A DNA stretch of 64,000 nt from Magnetococcales bacterium WMHbin3 (GTDB taxonomy: Bacteria > Pseudomonadota > Magnetococcia > Magnetococcales > Magnetaquicoccaceae): the NCBI GenBank assembly GCA_002753185.1, contig PDZX01000015.1:1-64000 (forward strand), read 5' to 3'. The position numbers and the translations under genes were made by a program. This document shows positions 57,657-64,000 of this stretch, one piece after another. How positions within the stretch are numbered: the first letter of the stretch is position 1; each line of letters opens with the position of its first letter. The notes beneath the pieces were generated by a model that had not been told where the DNA came from, made no database searches, and worked only from the letters and a program-made list of their open reading frames with translations.

Positions 57657-60600
57657 ATGCTGCCTCGTTTTTTCATCGATCGTCCCATCTTCGCCTGGGT
57701 GATCGCCCTGGTCATCCTGCTGGCCGGTCTGCTCTCCCTGAGCCGTCTCCCGGTGGCCCAATATCCCGACGTGGCCCCGCCGGCCATCACCATCACCGCG
57801 AACTATCCGGGCGCGGCGGCTCAGGTGGTGGAGGATACCGTCACCGCCCTCATCGAGCAGGAGATGAACGGACTGGAGAATCTCCTCTACATGGAGTCCT
57901 CCAGCGACGCCCTGGGCACCATGACCCTCACCATCACCTTCGCCACCGGGACCAATCTCGACATCGCCTCGGTGGATGCCCAGAATCGCATCAAGCGGGT
58001 CGAGGCCCGTCTCCCGGAGGAGGTGCGCCGGCAGGGGGTCACGGTGGCCAAGTCACGGCGCAATTATCTGATGTTCATCACGATTTTTTCGCCGGATCAG
58101 AGTCTGGACCACGTCGCGCTGGGCAGTTACACCGCCTCTTCCGTGCTGGAGCACCTGCGCCGGGTGCCTGGGGTGGGCGAGGCCATGCTGGAAGGGACCG
58201 AATATTCCATGCGCATCTGGCTCGACCCGACGCGGCTGACCGAGTTCGACCTCACCGCCGGCGAGGCCCTGCGCGCCGTGCGCGCCCAGAACATGCAACT
58301 GGTCACCGGCGAACTGGGGCAGTTGCCCGCCGCCAGGGGCCAGGAGACCAACGCCCCCATTCTGGTGCGCAGCCGTCTGGAGAGCACCGAGGAGTTCGGC
58401 AATATCCTCCTGAAGACCAGGCCGGACGGGGGATCGGTGCGGCTCAAGGACGTGGGCCGGGTCGAATGGGGCGCTCAGGAGTACAACATCCGCGCCCGCA
58501 TCAATGGTCAGCCCACCGCCGCCGTGGGCATCAAGGTCGCCCCCGGCGCCAATGCCCTGGAAACCGCCCAGCGCGTCAAGAACCGCATGACCGAACTGGC
58601 GAAATTCTTTCCCGCCGGCATCTCCTGGGATGTCCCCTACGACACCTCCCTGTTCATCCGCATCTCCATCCACGAGGTGCTGGTCACCCTGGCCGAGGCC
58701 ATGGCGCTGGTCTTTCTGGTGATGTTGCTCTTCCTGGGCAATCTGCGCGCCACCTTCATCCCGGCCATCGTGGTGCCGGTGGCCCTGACCGGCGCCCTGG
58801 TGGGGATCTATCTGCTGGGATACTCCATCAACGTCCTCACCCTGTTTGCCATGGTGCTCTCCATCGGCATCGTGGTGGACGATGCCATCGTGGTGGTGGA
58901 AAACGTCGAGCGGGTCATGGCCGAGGAGGGGTTGCCCCCCCGCGAGGCCACCCGCAAGGCCATGACGCAGATCTTCGGCGCCATTATCGGCATTACTCTG
59001 GTGTTGTCGGCGGTCTTTATCCCCATGGCCTTTTTCAGCGGCAGCGTCGGGGCCATCTATCGCCAGTTCGCCGTGACCCTGGTACTAACCATGGCCTTTT
59101 CCGCCCTGATGGCCCTGACCCTCACCCCGGCCCTGTGCGCCACGTTCCTGAGACACGATGCCGCCCGGTCGGAAGGCGGCGGATTCTCCGGTTTCTTCCT
59201 GCGCGTCAGCCACGGCTACCGGAGCCGCATCGCCGGGGTGCTGCGGCATGCCGTGGCCTATCTCATGCTTTATCTGGCCATCGCCGGGATCGCGGTCTGG
59301 GCCTTTGTGAAACTGCCGGGGGGATTCCTGCCCGAGGAGGATCAGGGCTATTTCGTCAGTATCGTCCAATTGCCGAGCGGCGCCAGCCAGGAACGGACCC
59401 TGAAGATCCTCCAGGAGATGGAAAAATATTATCTGGCCCAGTCCGATGTCGCCAAGGTGGTGGGGGTGGCGGGTTTCAGCTTCTTTGGCCGCGGCCAGAA
59501 CGCCGCCATCGCCTTCGTCCGCCTCAAGAGCTGGGACGAACGGCCCGCTCCGGATCAGAGCGCCTCATCCCTGGTCATGCGGGCCAATATCGCCTTGTCG
59601 CGCATCAAGCAGGCCCTGATTTTCGCGGTCAACGTGCCGCCGATCCCGGAGTTGTCCGCCGTGGGCGGTTTCGACATGCGGATTCAAGACCGGGGCGGTC
59701 TGGGGCGCGATCAACTCCTGGAGGCCCGCAACCGTCTGATGGGCATGGCGGCCCAGGATCCCGTCCTCGCCGGGGTGCGCCCGGAAGGCCAGGAGCCAGG
59801 ACCGCAACTGCTGCTCACCGTGGACCGGGTCAAGGCCGCCTCCATGGGCGTGGACATGAACGAACTCAACGAGACGCTGCAGGTGACGCTGGGTTCGGCC
59901 TACATCAACGACCTCACCAGGGATGGCCGCATCCTGCGGGTGCAGATGCAGGCCGATGCCGTCACTCGCGCCAACCAGGAGGAGATCCTGGCCATCCGGG
60001 TGCGCAACCGTGCGGGACAGCCGGTCCCGGTGGCGGAGATCGTCCATGCCCGCTGGATCACCGGCTCGCCCAAGCTCGACCGCTACAACGGCATGCCCGC
60101 CATGAAGCTCTCCGGCAACCCCGCGCCGGGCCGCAGCACCGGAGAGGCGATGGTTGCCATGGAGCGGCTGGCCGGCCAGTTGCCTTCCGGCATCGGCTTC
60201 GAGTGGTCCGCCACCTCCTTCGAGGAGTCCCTGTCCGGGGCGCAGGTGCCCATGTTGTTCGGACTCTCCATACTGGTGGTCTTCTTGTGTCTGTCGGCAT
60301 TGTACGAAAGCTGGTCGATTCCGTTCGCCATTCTGCTGATCGTGCCTATCGGGCTGTTCGGCTCGGTGCTGGCGGTGATGGCCCTCGGCATGCCCAACGA
60401 TGTCTATTTCAAGGTGGGGATCGTGGCCATCATCGGCCTGTCTGCCAAGAACGCCATTCTGATCGTGGAGTTCGCGCGCACCCTGGCTGCCGGGGGGATG
60501 CCGTTGATCGACGCCACCCTGGAGGCGTGCCGGATGCGGTTTCGCCCCATTGTCATGACCTCGGCGGCCTTCATTCTTGGGGTGATGCCGCTGGCCTTCT

Positions 60601-60764
60601 CCAGCGGGGCGGGCGCGGCCAGTCGGCGGGCCATCGGCACCGGGGTGATGGGCGGGATGATCTCGGCCACCTTGTTGGGGCTGTTCCTGATTCCGGTACT
60701 TTTCGTGACGATTCGCCGTCTGTTTCCGGAACGTGGGCAGCCGGCGGGAGAGCGCCATGATTGA
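57657..60764 (+). CDS. RND multidrug efflux pump (AcrB/HAE1 type)
   Basis: Proton-driven inner-membrane transporter of 1035 residues with the usual 12 helices and two large periplasmic loops. FFIDRPIFAWVIALVILLAG opens the protein. The proton relay aspartates are in GIVVDDAIVVVENVER (helix 4), and FMARQ-like and GxSAKNAILIVEFA motifs (GLSAKNAILIVEFART, helix 10) are present. NYPGAAAQVVEDTVT is the porter-domain signature. Likely substrates are hydrophobic drugs, dyes or bile-like compounds, by family. The outer-membrane channel gene overlaps it by 8 bp. Confidence 0.96.
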   Translation: MLPRFFIDRPIFAWVIALVILLAGLLSLSRLPVAQYPDVAPPAITITANYPGAAAQVVEDTVTALIEQEMNGLENLLYMESSSDALGTMTLTITFATGTNLDIASVDAQNRIKRVEARLPEEVRRQGVTVAKSRRNYLMFITIFSPDQSLDHVALGSYTASSVLEHLRRVPGVGEAMLEGTEYSMRIWLDPTRLTEFDLTAGEALRAVRAQNMQLVTGELGQLPAARGQETNAPILVRSRLESTEEFGNILLKTRPDGGSVRLKDVGRVEWGAQEYNIRARINGQPTAAVGIKVAPGANALETAQRVKNRMTELAKFFPAGISWDVPYDTSLFIRISIHEVLVTLAEAMALVFLVMLLFLGNLRATFIPAIVVPVALTGALVGIYLLGYSINVLTLFAMVLSIGIVVDDAIVVVENVERVMAEEGLPPREATRKAMTQIFGAIIGITLVLSAVFIPMAFFSGSVGAIYRQFAVTLVLTMAFSALMALTLTPALCATFLRHDAARSEGGGFSGFFLRVSHGYRSRIAGVLRHAVAYLMLYLAIAGIAVWAFVKLPGGFLPEEDQGYFVSIVQLPSGASQERTLKILQEMEKYYLAQSDVAKVVGVAGFSFFGRGQNAAIAFVRLKSWDERPAPDQSASSLVMRANIALSRIKQALIFAVNVPPIPELSAVGGFDMRIQDRGGLGRDQLLEARNRLMGMAAQDPVLAGVRPEGQEPGPQLLLTVDRVKAASMGVDMNELNETLQVTLGSAYINDLTRDGRILRVQMQADAVTRANQEEILAIRVRNRAGQPVPVAEIVHARWITGSPKLDRYNGMPAMKLSGNPAPGRSTGEAMVAMERLAGQLPSGIGFEWSATSFEESLSGAQVPMLFGLSILVVFLCLSALYESWSIPFAILLIVPIGLFGSVLAVMALGMPNDVYFKVGIVAIIGLSAKNAILIVEFARTLAAGGMPLIDATLEACRMRFRPIVMTSAAFILGVMPLAFSSGAGAASRRAIGTGVMGGMISATLLGLFLIPVLFVTIRRLFPERGQPAGERHD

Positions 60765-62151
60765 CCGTCGCGTATTTTTTGTCGTCATGATGATGGTGTT
60801 GACCGGCTGTTCCAAGGGCGCGGAACTGGTCCTGCCGGAGGCGCCGATCCCCAAGGCGTGGCCGGGCGGGGAGGTATTGACCGATGCGCAAGCGCCGGTG
60901 CATCCCGTGCCGTGGCGGCAATTCTGCGCCGATCCCATGTTGCGGGAGGTGGTCGAGGCGGCCCTGGAGTCGAACCGGGATCTGCGAATCGCGGTGGCGC
61001 GCATGGAAAAGGCGGCAGCCGAGTTGGGCGTGGCGGCGGCGAACCGCTTGCCTTCGTTGCAGGGGGGCGTCTCCCATCATGTGACGCGCACACCGGCGGA
61101 TCTCTCCACCTCCGGCAAGAGCGCGCTTGCCCGGCGGGAGGAGGTGGGATTTTTTTTGCCGGCCTTCGAGCTGGATTTCTGGGGTCGTCTGGCCAGACTG
61201 GAGGAGGGCGCCCGTTCGGCCTGGTTGGCGAGCGCCGAGACCACCCTGGCGGCGCGTATTGTGTTGATCGCCCAGGTGATGGAGGGTTTCGTCGTCTGGC
61301 GGGAGATGGCGGCGCGGCTGGCGTTGGCGGAGGCGACCCTGGATATCCGCCAGGAGGCGCGGAATTTCGCGGAGCAGCGGCTGGGGGCCGGGGTGGTCGC
61401 GGCCCAGACCGAATTGCGATCCGCCATGGCGTTGGAAGAGGTGCGGGCCGAGGTGGCGGAGTGGCGTCGTCAGGAGTCTCTGGCCTACAATGCCCTGCGT
61501 CTGTTGACCGGCAAGGATTGGGATGCCAGGCGGGAGTGGCCGCCCCTGGAGGGGTTGGATCTGACGTTGAAGCTGGAATTGGCCCTGCCTGCCCAGGTGT
61601 TGGAGGCCAGGCCGGACGTGCGCGCCGCCGAGCATCGTTTGCGGGCGGCGCATGCCAATGTGGCGGCGGCGCGGGCCGCGTTCTGGCCGCGTATCTTCCT
61701 GACCACTGCTGTGGGCACGGCCAGTCAGGCGTTGAGTGGGCTGTTCGCCAACGGGAGCGCCGCCTGGAGCTTCGTGCCGCGTCTGGATGTGCCGATTTTC
61801 GAGCTTGCCGCCCGGAAGAGTCAGTTGGCCAGCGTGGAGGCGGAGCGCGGCGCCTTGCTGGCCGAGTACGAAAAGGTGGTGCAGCAGGCCTTTCGCGAGG
61901 TGGCCGATGGTTTGACCTCGCGTGAGGCGTTGTGGGACCGCATGCGCGCGTTGCTGGTCAACCGGGATGCCCAGAGGAAGCGTTTGGCGTTGATCAAGGA
62001 GCGTTATCAGGCCGGCCTGGAGGGGCGGGAGGCGTTCTTGAGCGCCCGTCAGGAGTTGTACGCGACGCAGCAGTTGGTTTATGGCGCGCAGCGTCAGTTG
62101 TTGGTCAATCAGATTGCGCTGTTCAAGGCCCTGGGAGGCGGGGTGGAGTAA
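60757..62151 (+). CDS. RND efflux outer-membrane channel lipoprotein (NodT/OprM type)
   Basis: TolC-like outer-membrane factor of 464 residues. The signal peptide ends in the lipobox VLTGC. Two OEP domains (LESNRDLRIAVARMEKAAAE, ARPDVRAAEHRLRAAHANV) form the trimeric channel, with WPRIFLTTAVG and the long helices near the C-terminus. The start at 60757 has GGGAG seven bases upstream and overlaps the pump gene, which completes a tripartite operon. Confidence 0.94.
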   Translation: MIDRRVFFVVMMMVLTGCSKGAELVLPEAPIPKAWPGGEVLTDAQAPVHPVPWRQFCADPMLREVVEAALESNRDLRIAVARMEKAAAELGVAAANRLPSLQGGVSHHVTRTPADLSTSGKSALARREEVGFFLPAFELDFWGRLARLEEGARSAWLASAETTLAARIVLIAQVMEGFVVWREMAARLALAEATLDIRQEARNFAEQRLGAGVVAAQTELRSAMALEEVRAEVAEWRRQESLAYNALRLLTGKDWDARREWPPLEGLDLTLKLELALPAQVLEARPDVRAAEHRLRAAHANVAAARAAFWPRIFLTTAVGTASQALSGLFANGSAAWSFVPRLDVPIFELAARKSQLASVEAERGALLAEYEKVVQQAFREVADGLTSREALWDRMRALLVNRDAQRKRLALIKERYQAGLEGREAFLSARQELYATQQLVYGAQRQLLVNQIALFKALGGGVE

Positions 62152-62156
62152 AAGGA

Positions 62157-62378
62157 TCAGAGCGGCTTTGGCGCAACGCGCGGGTGATCCCATCCCGAAA
62201 AGAGCAAAAATTCGGCGATGTGTTGCGTGCCACATCCATATGCGGGGTGATTTCTTTGGCCCATTGCTGTTTTGCTTGCAACACTTCCGGATCGCGTTTT
62301 TGCCTGGTCAGCAAAGACGGCTTGATGGCCTGCGCCAGTTTTGTCGCATTGACCTTCCACCAGGATTTCGAAGTGCAT
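62157..62378 (-). pseudogene. Remnant of a DUF4276-like partner gene, internally deleted
   Basis: The ATG at 62378, two bases after the ATPase stop and with GAGG upstream, opens MHFEILVEGQCDKT, a start typical of DUF4276-like proteins. The frame then runs into unrelated sequence. In a second minus-strand frame, between about 62330 and 62210, a C-terminal-looking stretch appears (QQWAKEITPHMDVARNTSPN). The middle of the gene seems lost and the two ends no longer share a frame. It would be the partner of the frameshifted ATPase upstream. The family match is by eye. Confidence 0.55.
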
Positions 62379-62380
62379 GC

Positions 62381-63638
62381 TTACCTCGGTTCCAGATAGT
62401 CGCTGAACCACAGGGAACCCAGGGGTTGACCTTCCTCCACCTGGTTTGCGACGTATGGGATCTCGCTGGCGCGCGTGATCTTGGAAAAACCCGTCTTGGG
62501 ATCCTTTTCCAAGACCCACACCTCATCCGGATGTAGGGCATCCAGGAAATAGGGTTGATGGGTGGTAACGAAGACTTGCGTGCCCCGTTTGCCACCGGTG
62601 GCGTAGGATCTCAGTTCCGATGCGAGGACCTCCAGCAGTTTGTGGTACAAGCCGTTTTCCGGTTCCTCGATGCTCAACAGCGGGGGTGGTTCCGGGTCCT
62701 CCAGCAGCAACAGATAGGCAAACAGCTTGAGTGTCCCGTCGGACATCTGGTAATGGGTGAACGGTTCCGTGAAGGCCGTGCCGTGAAAGAGGAGATAAAG
62801 ATTTCTGGAAATAGGGTCCGTGTGGGTCTCGATCTTCTGGATATCCGGGATTTTTTCCGCGATGCGTTGCAATATTTTTTGCAAATGTTTTTTTGTGTTC
62901 TTTGTATAAAAATTGTACTACATTACCAAGATTCTTGCCGGACTCGTCCAGGTGTCTTTGCGGGCCGGCCTTGGGGATTTCACGGGCCGCGCGTGGGGAA
63001 AAATAGGAGAGATACCATCCTTCGAGAAATTTGCGAAACCGGACGATTCGGGAATGTTCCTTGAGCGCCCCCAGGGTGACGATGCCCAGTTTGCGCGAAT
63101 CTGTCAATTCCACCTTTTCACTGGATAGATCTTCCTGTAATTCCGTTGGGCTGTCGGTGGCCACGCTGGCGAGCGATTCGGAGCCTGACCAGACCAGGCC
63201 ACTGCCTTCCCAAAGGTGAAGAAAGGAGTATGGCCGACCACTGGTTTGCCCCTTGCGTCGTTGCCGGAGTCGTTCGTACTGGACGTAAGGTCGACCCGAT
63301 GGATCATCGGTGATTGCCAATTCGTAAGTGATGGGGCGGGAGCCGGCATCTTCGCGAAAATACAACTCAAATTGAATAGGGTCCGTCACCCCATGCGAGC
63401 GAAGGCGTTGGAGTCCTCCCCGTTCGCGCAGATCGCACGCCTCCTCCACGCCGTGACGCAGGCAATCTCCCAGAAAGCCGAGTGCATCGAAAAATGAACT
63501 TTTTCCTGATCCGTTTTTCCCAATTATTGTTGTTAATGGTGTTAATGATTGGTTGGTGCGCAGATTCCAGAGTTTGCCAAGCGTAACATCTTGCAGGGCG
63601 CGATAATTACGAATACGAATGCCTTCCAATAGGGCCAT
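62381..63638 (-). pseudogene. AAA/OLD-type ATPase interrupted by a frameshift in an A7 tract
   Basis: Two minus-strand frames together make one ATPase of about 418 residues. The first part (63638 to about 62890) has Walker A IIGKNGSGKSSFFDAL and TYELAIT. The second (to 62381) has DGTLKLFAYLLLLEDPEPP, the Walker B region LLSIEEPENGLYH and VFVTTHQPYFLDAL. They join at a run of seven T (62888-62894, A7 in the gene). With six A the frame reads on as HKKHLQKILQRIAEK, a natural helix. So one extra base disrupts the gene, or slippage restores it, or the base is a sequencing error. GGAG lies ten bases before the ATG, and a strong promoter at 63720-63748. Confidence 0.8.
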
Positions 63639-63719
63639 ATGGATGATGCTCCGATAAGTATTAAATAGTTATATTCTATTTTGGTTCTGGGGTGCTGAAT
63701 GCCGGATTTGAATTTGGAA

Positions 63720-63748
63720 ATTATCATGGTACATTAACTTACTGTCAA
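63720..63748 (-). promoter_or_regulatory. Predicted promoter of the frameshifted ATPase gene
   Basis: On the minus strand -35 TTGACA (63743-63748) and -10 GATAAT (63720-63725) with a 17-bp spacer, near-consensus, about 80 bp before the ATPase ATG. The gene therefore still looks transcribed. Confidence 0.7.
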
Positions 63749-64000
63749 CATTAAAAATTTGATCAGTGGCGAGCAGTGTGGTCTTGATCATTGTTTCGGC
63801 CACTACCACCCCATGCAACCGAACCAGTGCCGCCGAATCTATCCTTTTGCGGGAGTATTTTGTTTTTTTATGATGAGGTTGACATGAAAGCTTTTTGGTG
63901 TGTGACCGTCCCGCCACTTTTGAACGATATGACAGTAAGCGGTTTCCAGATGGGTTGTGTAGCTCCTTGTATCGAATAGAGGATATTTTTGCGGATTTTC
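63749..64000. other. No recognisable gene at the right edge
   Basis: AT-rich compared with the rest of the window. Only short frames of 62-82 codons occur, without ribosome sites or family features. It may be the edge of a gene outside the window or a degraded stretch. Confidence 0.5.

Noticed and set aside
63669-63979. Short frames of 62-82 codons on both strands at the right edge
   Set aside because: No ribosome site or family likeness. One overlaps the predicted ATPase promoter.

Overview
The window is about 62 % GC, densely packed and free of rRNA, tRNA, CRISPR arrays and intact insertion sequences. The genes are those of a Gram-negative proteobacterium with an outer membrane (lptD, surA, OmpA-family lipoprotein, tripartite RND efflux), MSHA-like type IV pilins and chemotaxis. 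The mix of alpha- and gamma-like gene orders would fit a deep-branching lineage such as Magnetococcales, but no magnetosome gene is visible and this placement is only an inference.

Layout. 1-3754: the end of a large hybrid sensor kinase with three receiver domains. 3770-8500 (minus): a potassium-uptake operon in which a KtrAB/TrkAH-type transporter is followed by a KdpDE-type two-component pair whose kinase lacks the usual KdpD/USP sensor half. 8737-12454: six MSHA/type IV pilin-like genes, the last with a histidine-rich insert. 12522-13789: a small Cys-rich protein and a cyclic-nucleotide-domain/receiver fusion. 13860-25693 (minus): a long run of housekeeping genes (hsp20, guaA, guaB, a membrane Ser/Thr kinase, rlmE, greA, carB, carA), with a HEPN/MNT toxin-antitoxin pair wedged between greA and rlmE. 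25864-27472: a double-PDZ periplasmic protein and methionine aminopeptidase.

27484-37833 is the accessory part. It holds a DUF433/DUF5615 pair, an FkbM methyltransferase, a 1748-residue protein with the order DUF262-like, TIR, NB-ARC, 14 WD40 repeats, an OLD-like ATPase with a TOPRIM-like partner, a second methyltransferase and a PemK/MazF-type toxin-antitoxin pair. A gapless 73-bp direct repeat, each copy holding a -35/-10 promoter with a 17-bp spacer, sits upstream of both the DUF433 gene and the FkbM gene. This looks like a defence island, and the 1748-residue protein with its two upstream neighbours is the best candidate here for an undescribed system.

37898-39863 (minus): rarA and an OmpA-family lipoprotein. 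40063-45783: the heat-shock operon hrcA-grpE-dnaK-dnaJ followed by dapB, with a good sigma-32-type promoter directly before dnaK. 45903-54199: two small unknowns, then trpF-accD-folC-lptD-surA-pdxA in tight, often overlapping order. 54254-56261 (minus): cheB and cheR. 56471-62151: a complete RND efflux operon (adaptor, pump, outer-membrane channel). 62157-63638 (minus): a decayed second ATPase/partner pair, with the ATPase frameshifted in an A7 tract and the partner internally deleted.
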